Assembly (NCBI GenBank): GCA_009694265.1
Contig: SHVM01000010.1
Coordinates: 1-44,170 of the forward strand
DNA length: 44,170 nt
Reading direction: 5' to 3'
Source of the DNA: Pseudolabrys sp.
GTDB taxonomy: Bacteria > Pseudomonadota > Alphaproteobacteria > Rhizobiales > Xanthobacteraceae
A program made the translations under genes and the position numbers. Below, in pieces: positions 7,873 through 18,789 of the stretch. Numbering within the stretch: the first letter of the stretch is position 1; every line of letters begins with the position of its first letter. The notes below the pieces were generated by a model. That model did no database searches, was not told the DNA's origin, and saw only the letters and a program-made list of their open reading frames with translations.

Positions 7873-8871
7873 ATGGCGCTTCCTGAATTCACCATGCGTC
7901 AGCTATTGGAAGCTGGCGTGCATTTCGGCCATCAGGCCCACCGCTGGAACCCGAAGATGGGTCAATACATCTTCGGCACCCGCAACAACATTCACATCGT
8001 CGATCTCGCCCAAACCGTGCCGATGCTGCATCGCGCGCTGCAGGCGGTGAGCGATACCGCGGCCAAAGGCGGGCGCATCCTGTTCGTCGGCACCAAGCGC
8101 CAAGCGCAGGACGCCATCGCGGACGCCGCCAAGCAGTCGGCGCAGTATTATGTCAATTCGCGCTGGCTCGGCGGCACGATGACCAACTGGAAAACGATTT
8201 CCGGTTCGATCTCGCGCCTGCGCAAGCTCGACGAGATGCTCTCCTCCGGCGATCCCGGCGGCTACACCAAGAAAGAGCGCCTCACCATGCAGCGCGAGCG
8301 CGACAAGCTCGACCGCTCGCTTGGCGGCATCAAGGATATGGGTGGCGTACCCGACCTGCTTTTCGTGATCGACACCAACAAAGAAGATATCGCGATTAAG
8401 GAAGCGCAACGGCTCAACATTCCGGTCGCGGCCATCGTCGACACCAATTGCGATCCGGTCGGCATTACCTATACCATACCCGGCAATGACGACGCCGCCC
8501 GTGCCGTGACGCTCTACTGCGAACTGATCGCGCGCGCGGCGATTGACGGAATTTCGCGCGCCCAGGGCGAACATGGCGTCGACGCAGGCGCCGCCGAAAG
8601 GCCGATCATCGAGTCGGTGCCGGTCGTGCCGGCCGCCGGCGATCTCGGCTTCGAGCCGCTCGCCGGTCCGCGCGGCGTTGCCGACGACCTCAAGAAGCTG
8701 CCGGGCGTGTCGCCAGCGATCGAGAAGCAGCTCAACGATCTCGGCATCTTCCACTTGACACAGATTGCCGAACTCAACACCAAGGCCGCGCATAATATCG
8801 GCGAGGAAGTGGGACTTCCCGGCCGCGTCGACAGCTGGGTCGCCAAGGCCAAAGAATTGACCGCAGAGTAA
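7873..8871 (+). CDS. rpsB: 30S ribosomal protein S2 with C-terminal extension
   Basis: Small-subunit ribosomal protein. The S2 core is clear ([35 protein letters not shown], the [16 protein letters not shown] block, and [15 protein letters not shown] to AIVDTNCDP). The protein is 332 residues against about 240 in E. coli. The extra part is a C-terminal tail in which [18 protein letters not shown] and [20 protein letters not shown] look like a helix-hairpin-helix module, an extension I know from alphaproteobacterial S2 proteins. ATG 7873 follows GGAG at good spacing. The gene opens the rpsB-tsf pair. Confidence 0.96.
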   Translation: MALPEFTMRQLLEAGVHFGHQAHRWNPKMGQYIFGTRNNIHIVDLAQTVPMLHRALQAVSDTAAKGGRILFVGTKRQAQDAIADAAKQSAQYYVNSRWLGGTMTNWKTISGSISRLRKLDEMLSSGDPGGYTKKERLTMQRERDKLDRSLGGIKDMGGVPDLLFVIDTNKEDIAIKEAQRLNIPVAAIVDTNCDPVGITYTIPGNDDAARAVTLYCELIARAAIDGISRAQGEHGVDAGAAERPIIESVPVVPAAGDLGFEPLAGPRGVADDLKKLPGVSPAIEKQLNDLGIFHLTQIAELNTKAAHNIGEEVGLPGRVDSWVAKAKELTAE

Positions 8872-8893
8872 CTGACGGCGGAGTAAGAGCACG

Positions 8894-9817
8894 ATGGCGA
8901 ATATCACGGCTCAGATGGTCAAGGAGCTGCGCGAGTCGACAGGCGCCGGCATGATGGATTGCAAGACCGCGCTTACCGAGACTAAGGGCGATATGCAGGC
9001 GGCGCAAGATTGGCTGCGTAAGAAGGGCCTGTCGAAAGCCGCCAAGAAATCCGGCCGTATCGCCGCCGAAGGTTTGATCGGCATTCAAGTGCAAGGCACC
9101 AAAGGCGTGGTGGTCGAGGTCAATTCGGAAACCGATTTCGTTGGCCGCAATGATCTGTTCCAGGGCCTCGTGAAGATGATCGCCGGCGTGGCGCTCAGCA
9201 CCGGCACCGATGTCGACAAGATCAATGCCGCCAAGGCGGGCTCCATCACGGTCGCCGAATCGATTGCCGACACGATTGCGAAGATCGGTGAGAACATGAC
9301 GCTGCGCCGCGCCGCCGCCCTGTCGGTGACCAAGGGTGCCATCGGCGCTTATGTGCATAGTTCGGTCAGCGACGGTCTCGGCAAGATCGGCGTCATCGTC
9401 GCTTTGGAATCGCCCGGCAAGGCCGATGAGTTGAAGGCGCTTGGCCGTCTGGTCGCCATGCATATCGCGGCCTCCAATCCGCAAGCCGTCGATTCAACCG
9501 GGCTCGACCCGGCGGTGGTGGCGCGCGAAAAGGGCGTACTGGCCGATAAGTTCAAGGCACAGGGGAAACCTGCCAATGTGATCGAGAAGATCGTCGAGTC
9601 GGGCCTCAAGACCTTCTATAAAGAGGCCTGCCTGCTCGAACAGGCTTACGTCCACGATCCGTCCAAAAGCGTTACACAGGTGCTCAAGGAAGCCGAAGCC
9701 AATGTGGGCGGTGCGATTAAGATCACCGGGTTCGTGCGTTACGGGCTCGGCGAGGGGATTGAGAAGAAGGAAACCGACTTCGCAGCCGAAGTCGCGGCCG
9801 CAGCTGGGCAGAGCTAG
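8894..9817 (+). CDS. tsf: Elongation factor Ts
   Basis: Guanine-nucleotide exchange factor for EF-Tu. The 307-residue protein has the N-terminal UBA-like domain ([19 protein letters not shown]), the core motif [10 protein letters not shown] that contacts the EF-Tu nucleotide pocket, a dimer-type core with a repeated subdomain ([19 protein letters not shown]), and the C-terminal EF-Ts block ([16 protein letters not shown], then [17 protein letters not shown]). It lies 22 bp after rpsB, with GGAG upstream, so it is surely co-transcribed. pyrH follows after 36 bp. Confidence 0.97.
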   Translation: MANITAQMVKELRESTGAGMMDCKTALTETKGDMQAAQDWLRKKGLSKAAKKSGRIAAEGLIGIQVQGTKGVVVEVNSETDFVGRNDLFQGLVKMIAGVALSTGTDVDKINAAKAGSITVAESIADTIAKIGENMTLRRAAALSVTKGAIGAYVHSSVSDGLGKIGVIVALESPGKADELKALGRLVAMHIAASNPQAVDSTGLDPAVVAREKGVLADKFKAQGKPANVIEKIVESGLKTFYKEACLLEQAYVHDPSKSVTQVLKEAEANVGGAIKITGFVRYGLGEGIEKKETDFAAEVAAAAGQS

Positions 9818-9853
9818 CCTGAACCGATCAAGCTTGAACAAGGATCGCAGCGC

Positions 9854-10570
9854 ATGAGTGATCCGGTCTACCGTCGCGTCATTGTCAAATTATCCGGCGA
9901 AGCTCTCACCGGCGCTTCCGGATTCGGTATCGACCAGGCCACCGTCGAGCGCCTGGCCGGCGATCTGGTTGCAACCGCAAAGCTCGGAGTCGAGCTTGGT
10001 GTTGTGGTCGGCGGCGGCAATATTTTTCGTGGCGTCGAAGTGTCGGCGCGCGGCGTGCCGCGCCCGGTCGGCGACACTATGGGCATGCTGGCAACGGTCA
10101 TGAATTGCCTGATGCTGGAGGCGGCTATCGAGCGGGCCGGGCGCGAGGCGCGCACGCTATCGGCGCTGGCCATGCCATCGGTGTGCGAAACTTATAACCG
10201 CAAGCGCGCGTTGAAGAATCTCGACAAGGGCCGCATCGTGCTGCTGGCCGCCGGCACCAGCAATCCGTTTTTCACCACCGACACCGCCGCCGTGCTGCGG
10301 GCGGCGGAACTCGATTGCCAAGCCGTGCTCAAGGCCACCAATGTCGATGGTGTTTATAGCGCCGACCCCAAGAAAGACCCGAAAGCCAAGCGCTACGAGC
10401 GGCTCAGCCATCAGGAAGCGATTGAAAAGGACCTGCGCGTGCTGGATGGCGCCGCCTTCGCGCTTGCCCGCGAAAACAACATGCCTATCATTGTATTCTC
10501 GATCGCCGATAAGGGCGCCGTCGAGGCCGTGCTTCGCGGCAAGGGACGCGCGACGATCATCGGCGCATGA
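9854..10570 (+). CDS. pyrH: Uridylate kinase (UMP kinase)
   Basis: Phosphorylates UMP to UDP with ATP, feeding pyrimidine nucleotides to RNA, DNA and sugar-nucleotide pools. The 238-residue protein belongs to the amino-acid kinase fold: [10 protein letters not shown] at the N-terminus, the GGGNIFRG glycine loop, and the UMP-site block [19 protein letters not shown]. The C-terminus IIGA and the stop TGA (10568-10570) fall inside the first 11 bases of a palindromic intergenic repeat, so the repeat has become the end of the gene. frr follows about 80 bp later. Confidence 0.96.
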   Translation: MSDPVYRRVIVKLSGEALTGASGFGIDQATVERLAGDLVATAKLGVELGVVVGGGNIFRGVEVSARGVPRPVGDTMGMLATVMNCLMLEAAIERAGREARTLSALAMPSVCETYNRKRALKNLDKGRIVLLAAGTSNPFFTTDTAAVLRAAELDCQAVLKATNVDGVYSADPKKDPKAKRYERLSHQEAIEKDLRVLDGAAFALARENNMPIIVFSIADKGAVEAVLRGKGRATIIGA

Positions 10571-10612
10571 TCCCGAAAAGTGGAACCGGTTTTCGGACCA
10601 GATCATGCGCAA
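10563..10612 (+). repeat. Palindromic hairpin repeat, copy 1 (after pyrH)
   Basis: Outer arms GCGCATGATC and GATCATGCGC are perfect reverse complements. The inner arms CCGAAAA and TTTTCGG enclose a core containing AACCGG. This copy has one G fewer in the core than the other three. It contains the pyrH stop codon and separates pyrH from frr. The same element recurs at 34862-34912, 40900-40950 and 41845-41895. It is similar to the short palindromes described between genes in rhizobial genomes. Confidence 0.9.
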
Positions 10613-10649
10613 GCATTAAGGATGACCGCGCGGAGTACGGGGGATCGCC

Positions 10650-11213
10650 ATGGCAATCGAAACGCACGACATCAATGACATCAAGCGCCGCATGCATGGC
10701 GCCAGCGCCGTTCTCAAGACCGAATTGTCGGGTTTGCGAACCGGACGCGCCTCCGCGCATCTGCTCGACCCGGTGATGGTGGAGGCCTACGGCGCGCAAA
10801 TGCCGCTCAATCAAGTCGCGACCACCAGCGTGCCGGAGCCGCGCATGATCTCCGTCAATGTGTGGGATCGCTCGCTGGTGCATGCGGTGGAAAAGGCGAT
10901 CGTCAATTCCAATCTGGGCCTGTCGCCGGCGACCGAGGGGCAGACCATTCGCCTGCGCATTCCGGAGCTTAACGAGGACCGGCGCAAGGAGCTGGTCAAG
11001 GTCGCGCATAAATATGCCGAGACCGCGCGCGTGGCGGTGCGCCATGTGCGGCGCGACGCCATGGATGTGATCAAGAAACTAGAGAAGGATCACAAGATCA
11101 GCAAGGACGACCACGACCGTTTCACCGCCGACGTACAGAAGGCGACCGATTCCGGCATCGGCGAAATCGACCACATGCTGTCGTCGAAGGAAAAGGAGAT
11201 CCTCACGATCTGA
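10650..11213 (+). CDS. frr: Ribosome recycling factor
   Basis: Releases ribosomes from mRNA after termination, together with EF-G. The 187 residues match the family length. Landmarks are the RRF core [18 protein letters not shown], the hinge region with [16 protein letters not shown], and [22 protein letters not shown] followed by [20 protein letters not shown] 10650 is preceded by GGGGATC. The gene lies in the usual pyrH-frr-uppS order, with only 11 bp to uppS. Confidence 0.97.
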   Translation: MAIETHDINDIKRRMHGASAVLKTELSGLRTGRASAHLLDPVMVEAYGAQMPLNQVATTSVPEPRMISVNVWDRSLVHAVEKAIVNSNLGLSPATEGQTIRLRIPELNEDRRKELVKVAHKYAETARVAVRHVRRDAMDVIKKLEKDHKISKDDHDRFTADVQKATDSGIGEIDHMLSSKEKEILTI

Positions 11214-11224
11214 GGCAACCATCC

Positions 11225-11974
11225 ATGTCCGAGGGTAAAGTTCCGCTGAGTGTCAAGCCGGCAGTGCCACGCCATGTCGCCATCATCATGGATGGCAATG
11301 GCCGTTGGGCGGCGGCGCGCGGACTACCGCGCGTGGAAGGGCATCAGCGCGGTGTTGAGGCGCTGCGGCGCACGATCCGCGCGGCCGGCGAAATTGGCAT
11401 CGGTTTTATCACCATCTTTTCCTTCAGCGCGGAAAACTGGTCGCGGCCGGCATCGGAAGTGGGCGAGCTGATGGGCCTGCTGCGGCGCTTCATCCGCAAC
11501 GATCTTGCCGAGCTGCATCAAAGCAATGTGCGCGTGCGCATCATTGGCGAGCGCGAAGGGCTCGATGCCGACATTGGCCGCCTGCTGGTGGAGGCCGAAG
11601 AACTCACGCGCGGCAATAGCGGGTTGACGCTGGTGGTGGCGTTCAATTACGGCGCCCGCCAGGAAATCGCGCGTGCGGCGCGCCGCGTTGCCGAACAAGT
11701 CACCAGTGGCGCCATCAAGAACGCGGATGTCACCATGGAAACGCTCGGCCGGTTTCTCGACGCGCCCGATGTGCCGGATCCAGATCTTATCATTCGCACC
11801 AGCGGCGAGCAGCGCCTGTCGAATTTTCTGCTGTGGCAATCGGCCTATAGCGAATTAGTGTTCGTGCCGACCTATTGGCCCGACTTCGACCGCGCTGCGC
11901 TGGAGTTGGCGATTGGCGAATACCAGCAGCGCGAGCGCCGGTTCGGCGGCCTAGTTGCCAAGACCGGATCCTGA
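11225..11974 (+). CDS. uppS: Undecaprenyl diphosphate synthase (cis-prenyltransferase)
   Basis: Condenses eight isopentenyl diphosphates onto farnesyl diphosphate to make the C55 carrier for peptidoglycan and O-antigen. The 249-residue protein has the catalytic Asp in IIMDGNGRW (D23), the [11 protein letters not shown] block, [11 protein letters not shown], and the C-terminal substrate motif [19 protein letters not shown] with the YWPDF end. uppS and the next gene cdsA are practically contiguous, and dxr nearby supplies the isoprenoid precursor pathway. Confidence 0.97.
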   Translation: MSEGKVPLSVKPAVPRHVAIIMDGNGRWAAARGLPRVEGHQRGVEALRRTIRAAGEIGIGFITIFSFSAENWSRPASEVGELMGLLRRFIRNDLAELHQSNVRVRIIGEREGLDADIGRLLVEAEELTRGNSGLTLVVAFNYGARQEIARAARRVAEQVTSGAIKNADVTMETLGRFLDAPDVPDPDLIIRTSGEQRLSNFLLWQSAYSELVFVPTYWPDFDRAALELAIGEYQQRERRFGGLVAKTGS

Positions 11975-11978
11975 TCCC

Positions 11979-12656
11979 GTGGTGCAGACCACGAGCAATC
12001 TTACGCTGCGCATCGTCTCTGCCGTCGTGCTGGCGCCGGTCGCGTTGTTCGCGGCTTATCTCGGTGGCTGGCCGTTCGCGCTGTTTTGGACGGCCGCCGC
12101 CATTGCTGTGCTGTGGGAATGGACCACGCTGGTGACCGGCCCGGTCTGGATGATCGCCGGCGTTGGCTATGCCGGGGTCATGCTGGCGGCGCCCATGATC
12201 TTGCGGCACGACATCGATCTCGGCTTCCTCGCGATGGTTTTGTTGTTCGCGATTGTGTGGACGACCGACATTCTCGGATATTTCGCCGGCAAAGCGATCG
12301 GCGGACCGAAATTGATGCCTGCGATCAGCCCGAAGAAAACCTGGTCGGGCGCATTTGCTGGAACGCTCGGCGCGATGATTGTGGCGGTTCTGGTCGCCAG
12401 TCTTTTCGGATCGTTCAACGGGACGGCAATTGCGAGCATCGCGCTGCTGCTATCGGTGATGGCGCAGCTCGGCGATCTGCTAGAATCCTGGATCAAGCGC
12501 CATTTCGGCGCCAAGGATGCCAGCCAGCTTATTCCCGGGCATGGCGGCGTGATGGATCGCCTCGATGGCTTTTGGGCGGCAGCTTTTGTTGGCTGCGCGA
12601 TCGGATTGCTGCGCGGCGGGTTCGACACGCCCGCGCACGGATTGCTGGTATGGTGA
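11979..12656 (+). CDS. cdsA: Phosphatidate cytidylyltransferase
   Basis: Integral membrane enzyme that makes CDP-diacylglycerol from phosphatidic acid and CTP, the branch point for phospholipids. The C-terminus has the full CDP-alcohol signature: S-W-I-K-R, then A-K-D, then [14 protein letters not shown]. Several membrane helices precede it ([19 protein letters not shown] and on). Start: GTG 11979, four bases after the uppS stop, gives 225 residues. A TTG at 11955 in the same frame would overlap uppS by 20 bp. The protein is shorter than the E. coli enzyme (about 285) but keeps the catalytic end. dxr follows after 4 bp. Confidence 0.93.
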   Translation: MVQTTSNLTLRIVSAVVLAPVALFAAYLGGWPFALFWTAAAIAVLWEWTTLVTGPVWMIAGVGYAGVMLAAPMILRHDIDLGFLAMVLLFAIVWTTDILGYFAGKAIGGPKLMPAISPKKTWSGAFAGTLGAMIVAVLVASLFGSFNGTAIASIALLLSVMAQLGDLLESWIKRHFGAKDASQLIPGHGGVMDRLDGFWAAAFVGCAIGLLRGGFDTPAHGLLVW

Positions 12657-12660
12657 GCGC

Positions 12661-13875
12661 ATGACACCAACCGGCCTTGCCAGATCGAAACCGCTACCGG
12701 CCGCCGCGGTGCGTAGCGTCACCATTCTCGGCGCGACCGGCTCCATCGGCGCCAGCACCATCGATCTGATCAAACGCGAACCCAACCGCTATCGTGTCGA
12801 AGCGATCAGCGCGCGCCGCAATGCGGGTGCGCTGGCGAAAATCGCCCGCGAGGTCGGCGCACGGCTCGCCGTGGTTGCCGACCCGGACTACTACAGCGAA
12901 CTCAAGGATGCGCTGGCCGGTAGCGGCATCGAGGCGGCGGCGGGTGAGGGCGCCCTGGTCGAAGCAGCCCAACGTCCGGCCGATTGGGTGATGGCGGCGA
13001 TCAGCGGCTCGATTGGACTTAAACCCACACTGGCTGCCATCGAGCGCGGCGCGACCGTTGCGCTGGCCAACAAGGAATGCCTGGTGTGCGCCGGGGCGTT
13101 TTTCATGCGCCGGGCGGCCATTGCCGGCGCCACCGTGTTGCCGGTCGATAGCGAGCACAATGCGGTGTTCCAGGCGCTCGGCGCGGGAAGACGCGAAGAC
13201 GTCAAACGCGTGATCTTGACGGCCTCCGGCGGCCCGTTCCGCACCTGGACACTGGACGCGATTAAGGCTGCGACACCCGAGCAGGCGCTGTGCCATCCGA
13301 ACTGGTCGATGGGACCGAAGGTCACCATCGATTCCGCGACCCTGATGAACAAGGGCCTCGAACTGATCGAAGCGCATCATTTGTTCGCGCTGGCGCCGGA
13401 TGAGATCGACGTGCTGGTGCATCCGCAATCGGTGGTGCATGGGCTGGTGGAATTTCGCGACGGTTCTATGGTGGCGCAGCTAGGCAGCCCCGACATGCGC
13501 ATCCCGATCGCCCATTGCCTGGCCTGGCCGCGGCGGATCGATGGCCCGGCGGCGCGGCTCGACCTGGCGCGGGTGCGCGAATTGACCTTTGAAGAACCGG
13601 ACCTCGCCCGTTTTCCAGCGCTTGCGCTGGCGCGGCAGGCCATGGAGACGGGTGGGGCGGCGCCGACCGTTCTCAATGCGGCCGATGAGGTCGCCGTTGG
13701 CGAATTCATCGCCGGGCGTATTGGTTTTGCGGCCATCGCCACGGTTGTGGAAGCAACCCTGGAAGCGACCGCCGCTCGCGGGCTCTTGGGGGAACCGGCC
13801 GGGCTCGATGCGGCTCTCGCCATTGACCATATTGCGAGAAGTTTAGCCCAGGAACTTGCGGGAGCTCTTGCCTGA
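12661..13875 (+). CDS. dxr: 1-deoxy-D-xylulose 5-phosphate reductoisomerase
   Basis: NADPH-dependent enzyme of the MEP isoprenoid pathway that forms 2-C-methyl-D-erythritol 4-phosphate. The 404-residue protein starts with a Rossmann NADPH loop ([11 protein letters not shown], about residues 23-33). It has [10 protein letters not shown], the metal and substrate block [12 protein letters not shown], and [22 protein letters not shown], then the helical C-terminal domain. ATG 12661 follows the cdsA stop by 4 bp. An in-frame ORF extension to 12565 is the overlapping end of cdsA and not part of this gene. Confidence 0.97.
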   Translation: MTPTGLARSKPLPAAAVRSVTILGATGSIGASTIDLIKREPNRYRVEAISARRNAGALAKIAREVGARLAVVADPDYYSELKDALAGSGIEAAAGEGALVEAAQRPADWVMAAISGSIGLKPTLAAIERGATVALANKECLVCAGAFFMRRAAIAGATVLPVDSEHNAVFQALGAGRREDVKRVILTASGGPFRTWTLDAIKAATPEQALCHPNWSMGPKVTIDSATLMNKGLELIEAHHLFALAPDEIDVLVHPQSVVHGLVEFRDGSMVAQLGSPDMRIPIAHCLAWPRRIDGPAARLDLARVRELTFEEPDLARFPALALARQAMETGGAAPTVLNAADEVAVGEFIAGRIGFAAIATVVEATLEATAARGLLGEPAGLDAALAIDHIARSLAQELAGALA

Positions 13876-13950
13876 AATTGCCTTAAAGTCATCGTAGTAA
13901 TCTTTAGGTAAGGACGTGGCCCGTAGGGTTGGGACGAGGGTGTGGTGAAT

Positions 13951-15102
13951 ATGGATTTTCTGGGAACTTTGGGCTCTTACGGTGGCTGGCTTGCCGGCCA
14001 CGTGATCCCGTTCTTGTTCGTTCTCACAATTGTCGTGTTTTTTCATGAACTTGGGCATTTTTTGGTGGCGCGTTACTGCGGCATCAAGGTGATGGTGTTT
14101 TCGATCGGTTTTGGCCCCGAAATCGTTGGCTTCAACGACCGCTACGGCACGCGTTGGAAGATCTCCGCCGTCCCGCTCGGCGGTTATGTGAAATTCTTCG
14201 GCGACGACAATGCGGCAAGCATCCCCGATCATGGGGCTGCAGCTGTTATGAGCGAAGCCGAGAAGCGCGACAGCTTCATACACAAGCCGGTCGGTTCGCG
14301 CGCTGCCGTGGTGGCAGCCGGTCCGATTGCAAATTTCATCCTGGCGGTTTTCATTTTCGCCGGCCTCCTTATGACCGTGGGCGAACAATCCACCACCGCG
14401 CGCGTCGATACGATTGATGCAAATAGCGCTGCTGAGCGCGCAGGCTTCCAGCCGGGCGATCTGGTAGTGTCGATCAATGGCGACAAGATCAATAATTTCG
14501 CTGACATGCAGCGCTTCGTCAGAACGAGTGCGGGGGAAATTCTAACTGTTGTAATTGAGCGCGGCGGCGCGCGCGCGACGCTCAAGGCGACCCCAGAGCT
14601 GAAGCAAATTAAGGATCATTTTGGAAACGTGCATCGGCTCGGCGTCCTAGGCATCAGCCGCTCAATGGCGCCTGGAGACGTTAAGACGGAGGTATTTGGG
14701 CCCGTGGCTGCCTTGGTTGAGGGTATGCACAAGACTTGGTCAGTAATCGACCAAACATTTTCCTACATCGGGGGGGTGGCCACTGGGCAGAAGGATGCTG
14801 ATCAACTTGGTGGTCCGATCCGGATCGCTCAGGTGTCCGGTCAAGCCTGTCAGACCTTCCCCGCCTGCATGAGCCTCACCGCCGTGCTGTCGGTTTCAAT
14901 TGGGCTTCTCAACCTGTTTCCGATCCCGCTGCTCGACGGCGGTCACCTTTTGTTCTATGGAATCGAGGCTGTCCGTGGGCGGCCTTTATCCGAGCGGGTC
15001 CAGGAGGTCGGGTTCCGTATTGGGCTCGCCCTGGTCCTCATGTTGATGATTTTTGCAACCTTTAATGACATAAAAGGCATCTTCTTCTTGGGGGCGTCCT
15101 GA
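13951..15102 (+). CDS. rseP: RseP/MmpA-type site-2 membrane metalloprotease
   Basis: Intramembrane zinc protease that cuts membrane-bound anti-sigma factors or other single-pass proteins; the Caulobacter counterpart is MmpA. The zinc motif HELGH is at residues 32-36 in the first membrane helix. A periplasmic PDZ domain follows (about 130-210, AERAGFQPGDLVVSINGD). The second active-site motif, with D329 in PLLDGGHLLFY, is in a later helix. ATG 13951 lies ten bases after GAGGG. An in-frame GTG at 13942 would add three residues but sits too close to that site. Codon use here looks less GC-biased than in its neighbours. Confidence 0.95.
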   Translation: MDFLGTLGSYGGWLAGHVIPFLFVLTIVVFFHELGHFLVARYCGIKVMVFSIGFGPEIVGFNDRYGTRWKISAVPLGGYVKFFGDDNAASIPDHGAAAVMSEAEKRDSFIHKPVGSRAAVVAAGPIANFILAVFIFAGLLMTVGEQSTTARVDTIDANSAAERAGFQPGDLVVSINGDKINNFADMQRFVRTSAGEILTVVIERGGARATLKATPELKQIKDHFGNVHRLGVLGISRSMAPGDVKTEVFGPVAALVEGMHKTWSVIDQTFSYIGGVATGQKDADQLGGPIRIAQVSGQACQTFPACMSLTAVLSVSIGLLNLFPIPLLDGGHLLFYGIEAVRGRPLSERVQEVGFRIGLALVLMLMIFATFNDIKGIFFLGAS

Positions 15103-15265
15103 AAGCGTTGCCTACCGTTAACTTTTTGAGGGGAAAGGGAAACTTGGGCTGGGAGTATCGTTTGCAGTGCGGCTAAAACGCTGTACAAAGCGGACGAAAG
15201 CCTAGCCCGGCAGAGCCGATTCCGCAGCGGGGGCGGCCACTTAGGATCATAAGGGCGCGTTGAGA

Positions 15266-17668
15266 ATGGGACGTTGTGTGCGGGTTGTTCGGGGACTGCT
15301 TGTTTGTTGTGCTCTCCTCGGCGGTATCCTTGTCGGTACCGGCTGGGTGATGGTTGCGTTCTCGGGCGTTGCTGTCGCGCAGACCGCCAATTCCATCGTG
15401 GTGCAAGGCAACCGGCGGGTCGAAGCCGACACCGTGCGCTCCTATTTCAAGGGCGGCCCGGGCGGCCGGCTGGGACCGCAGGAAATCGACGAGGCCCTCA
15501 AATCGCTCTACGCCACCGGGCTATTTTCCGACGTCCGTATCAATCATTCCGGCGGCCGATTGGTGGTCTCGGTGGTCGAAAATCCGGTGATCAACCGGGT
15601 TGCTTTCGAGGGCAATAAGAAGGCCAAGGACGAACAACTCAAAACCGAAGTGCAGTCGAAGGCGCGCGGGACTCTGTCGAGGCCGACCGTGCAGGCCGAC
15701 GTGCAGCGGATCATCGAAATCTATCATCGCAGTGGCCGCTTCGATGTGCGGGTCGAGCCCAAGATCATCGAACTTCCGAACAACCGCGTCGATCTGGTGT
15801 TCGAGGTCAAAGAGGGCGACAAGACCGGCGTGAAAGATATCCGTTTCGTTGGCGCCAAAGCTTTCTCGTCGGGCCGCCTCAAGGACATCATCAAAACCAC
15901 GGAAAGCCATTGGCTTAGCTTCCTGCAATCGACCGACATCTACGATCCTGATCGCGTTGAAGCCGACCGCGACCTGTTGCGGCGGTTCTATCTCAAGCAC
16001 GGCTACGCCGATGTACGAATCGTGTCGGCGGTCGGCGAGTACGATCCCGCCAAGAAGGGATTCATCGTTACCTTCACCATCGATGAGGGCAGCCAGTATC
16101 GCGTCGGTACCCTCGACGTGGTCTCGAACGTGCAGGCGATCGATCCGGGATCGCTGCGAAGCGGCCTCAAGCTCAGTGCCGGTAGCGTGTACAACGCCGA
16201 CTTGGTCGAAAAGAGCGTCGAGAGGATGACAGTCGAAGCCGCCAAGCGCGGCTATGCCTTCGCCAATGTGCGTCCGCGCGGCGACCGCAACTTCCAGACC
16301 AAAACCATTAATCTCGTTTTCGTGCTCGAGGAAGGCACGCGCGCTTATATCGAACGCATCAACATACGCGGCAATATCCGGACCCGGGATTACGTGATCC
16401 GCCGTGAATTCGATATCGGCGAAGGCGATGCCTATAATCGCGCGTTGATCGACCGCGCCGAACGCCGGTTGAAGAACCTGAGTTTCTTTAAATCGGTAAA
16501 GATCACCAACGAGCCCGGCTCGGCGCCCGACCGCATCGTTATCAATGTGGATGTTGAGGAATCGGCGACCGGTGAGTTCTCGATCTCCGGCGGCTTTTCG
16601 ACCACCGACGGTTTCATCGCCGAAGCCAGCATCGTCGAGCGAAACCTCATGGGCCGCGGCCAATTTGCCAAGGCGTCGGTGACGTATGGCCAGCGCACGC
16701 GCGGCATCGACCTGTCGTTCATCGAACCTTATTTGCTCGGCTATCGCATGGCCGGCGGCATCGACCTTTTTGCGAAATATACTACGTCCTCGTCATATGT
16801 GTCGTACGATACCAAAACGATAGGCACCAATCTGCGTCTTGGCTTTGACCTGACCGAAGAAGTTACGCTGCAGCCGCGTTATTCAATCTACCGGCAGGAG
16901 GTCACGCTACCGACTCAGTTCAACAACTGTTCGCTAAGCAATCCGGCGCCCGGCTGTTACTCCGACGGCGAGGCTTCGCTGGCGGTGCGCAAGGAAATGG
17001 CGGCAGGTGCAGTCCTGGTTTCATTGGTCGGCTATTCGCTGGCCTATAACACCCTCGACAACAACAAGGTGCCCACCAGCGGTCTGTATGCCGACCTCAA
17101 GCAGGATTTTGCCGGCGTCGGCGGCGACGTCAATTTCGTTCGCTCGTCGTTTGAAACGCGCAATTATTACGAAGTGTTGTCCGACGTCGTCAGCGTTTTC
17201 AAATTGCAGGGCGGCCACCTCGCCGGCTGGGGCAGCAAGGACCTGCGCATGCTGGATCACTTCCAGATGGGCCCGAACCTTGTGCGCGGCTTTGCGCCCG
17301 CGGGCTTTGGGCCACGCGATCTGACCCCAGGGGCAACCACCAACGACTCGCTCGGCGGCACGATGTATTGGGGCGCGGCCGTAGAGGCGCAAACGCCGCT
17401 CTATTTCCTGCCAAAGGAGATCGGCATCAAGTTGGCGGCTTTTGCCGACGCCGGTTCAGTCTGGGATTATAAGGGTCCGACGACTTGGAACGTGACGGGT
17501 GAAACACTCACCGTCGCCGATTCCAAATCGATTCGCTCGTCAGTCGGCATGGGATTGATCTGGGATTCGCCGCTCGGTCCATTGCGGTTCGATTTTGCAT
17601 TCCCGCTGACCAAGGAATCATACGACCGCACGCAGGTATTCCGTTTCAGCGGGGGCACGAAATTCTGA
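15266..17668 (+). CDS. bamA: Outer membrane protein assembly factor BamA
   Basis: Central outer-membrane component of the BAM machine that inserts beta-barrel proteins. The 800-residue precursor has a long signal peptide (cleavage likely after AVA, residue 38), five POTRA repeats to about residue 420 (the first starts [18 protein letters not shown]), and a C-terminal 16-stranded barrel. The barrel carries [14 protein letters not shown], corresponding to the conserved VRGF/Y loop 6 motif. The last residue is Phe (FRFSGGTKF), the usual outer-membrane signal. ATG 15266 is preferred over an in-frame TTG at 15260. It lies in the conserved rseP-bamA-lpxD order. Confidence 0.96.
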   Translation: MGRCVRVVRGLLVCCALLGGILVGTGWVMVAFSGVAVAQTANSIVVQGNRRVEADTVRSYFKGGPGGRLGPQEIDEALKSLYATGLFSDVRINHSGGRLVVSVVENPVINRVAFEGNKKAKDEQLKTEVQSKARGTLSRPTVQADVQRIIEIYHRSGRFDVRVEPKIIELPNNRVDLVFEVKEGDKTGVKDIRFVGAKAFSSGRLKDIIKTTESHWLSFLQSTDIYDPDRVEADRDLLRRFYLKHGYADVRIVSAVGEYDPAKKGFIVTFTIDEGSQYRVGTLDVVSNVQAIDPGSLRSGLKLSAGSVYNADLVEKSVERMTVEAAKRGYAFANVRPRGDRNFQTKTINLVFVLEEGTRAYIERINIRGNIRTRDYVIRREFDIGEGDAYNRALIDRAERRLKNLSFFKSVKITNEPGSAPDRIVINVDVEESATGEFSISGGFSTTDGFIAEASIVERNLMGRGQFAKASVTYGQRTRGIDLSFIEPYLLGYRMAGGIDLFAKYTTSSSYVSYDTKTIGTNLRLGFDLTEEVTLQPRYSIYRQEVTLPTQFNNCSLSNPAPGCYSDGEASLAVRKEMAAGAVLVSLVGYSLAYNTLDNNKVPTSGLYADLKQDFAGVGGDVNFVRSSFETRNYYEVLSDVVSVFKLQGGHLAGWGSKDLRMLDHFQMGPNLVRGFAPAGFGPRDLTPGATTNDSLGGTMYWGAAVEAQTPLYFLPKEIGIKLAAFADAGSVWDYKGPTTWNVTGETLTVADSKSIRSSVGMGLIWDSPLGPLRFDFAFPLTKESYDRTQVFRFSGGTKF

Positions 17669-17714
17669 ACGAAGTCCTGATGATGGCCGCGATCGACGGT
17701 ACAGCCCGGGCAGC

Positions 17715-18779
17715 ATGAGTGAACCGGTATTCCTGCGACACAGCCGCGGTCTCACGCTTGATGAGATCGTCGCACTGACGGGTGCGACGCTGGCGCGCCC
17801 GCCGGCACATGCGCCTCGCATCGTCAATATTGGACCACTTGATCGCGCGGCGCCTTCCGAACTTACATTTTTTGACAACAGGAATTATGTGGCTGCCGCG
17901 GCTACGACTCATGCCGGCGCTTGCTTGACTACGGCAAGCCTCGCCAAGAAACTGCCGGCTCATGTGCCGGCGCTGGTGGTGGGTGAGCCCTATCGCGCCT
18001 TTGTCATGGTCACGCGCGAATTATTTCCGCATTCGCTGCGGCCGTCCTCGTTGTTTGCGAATGGCGAAGCGACGGGCGCGCATGTGCATCCGAGCGCGCG
18101 GCTGGAAAATGGCGTCGCCGTCGACCCAGGCGCGGTCATCGGACCCAATGCCGAGATCGGCAGCGGCACCGTGATTGGAGCCAATAGCGTGATCGGCGCC
18201 GAGGTGCGGATCGGGCGCGACTGCTCGATCGGGGCCGGGACGATCTTGGCCAATACGTTGATTGGCGACCGCGCCATCATTCATCCGGGATGCAAAATCG
18301 GACAAGATGGTTTTGGCTTCGTGATGGGCCGGACCGGAAGCCTCAAGGTCCCGCAGGTCGGGCGCGTCATTATCCAGGACGATGTCGAGATCGGGTCTGG
18401 AACCACTATCGACCGCGGCGCCATTCGCGACACGATTATCGGCGAGGGCACCAAGATCGACAACCTTGTCCAGGTCGGCCACAATGTCCATATCGGCCGG
18501 CACTGCGTGTTGGTGGCGCAAGTCGGGATTGCAGGAAGTTCGACTTTGGAAGACTTTGTTGTGTTGGGTGCGCGTGTCGGACTAAATACCAATGTGACCA
18601 TCGGCGAGGGGGCGCACCTTGCCGCGACCGCTAACGTCCATGGCGATGTGCCGGCCGGCGCGCGCTGGGGTGGAACGCCGGCAAAGCCGGTAAAGCTGTG
18701 GTTCCGCGAAATGACGATGATCACGCGACTGGCGCGCAAAAAAGGCGGTGCCGGTCCCGAAGCGGCAACGGACGAGTGA
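17715..18779 (+). CDS. lpxD: UDP-3-O-acylglucosamine N-acyltransferase
   Basis: Third step of lipid A synthesis: transfers a hydroxyacyl chain from ACP to the 2-amino group of UDP-3-O-acylglucosamine. The 354-residue protein has an N-terminal uridine-binding domain with LTFFDNRNY, then a left-handed beta helix of hexapeptide repeats ([20 protein letters not shown] and on). The catalytic His is in QVGHNVHIG (H256). The C-terminus is a helical tail that binds ACP. It starts the lpxD-fabZ-lpxA-lpxI-lpxB run, with 46 bp after bamA. Confidence 0.97.
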   Translation: MSEPVFLRHSRGLTLDEIVALTGATLARPPAHAPRIVNIGPLDRAAPSELTFFDNRNYVAAAATTHAGACLTTASLAKKLPAHVPALVVGEPYRAFVMVTRELFPHSLRPSSLFANGEATGAHVHPSARLENGVAVDPGAVIGPNAEIGSGTVIGANSVIGAEVRIGRDCSIGAGTILANTLIGDRAIIHPGCKIGQDGFGFVMGRTGSLKVPQVGRVIIQDDVEIGSGTTIDRGAIRDTIIGEGTKIDNLVQVGHNVHIGRHCVLVAQVGIAGSSTLEDFVVLGARVGLNTNVTIGEGAHLAATANVHGDVPAGARWGGTPAKPVKLWFREMTMITRLARKKGGAGPEAATDE

Positions 18780-18789
18780 GACGATTGCC

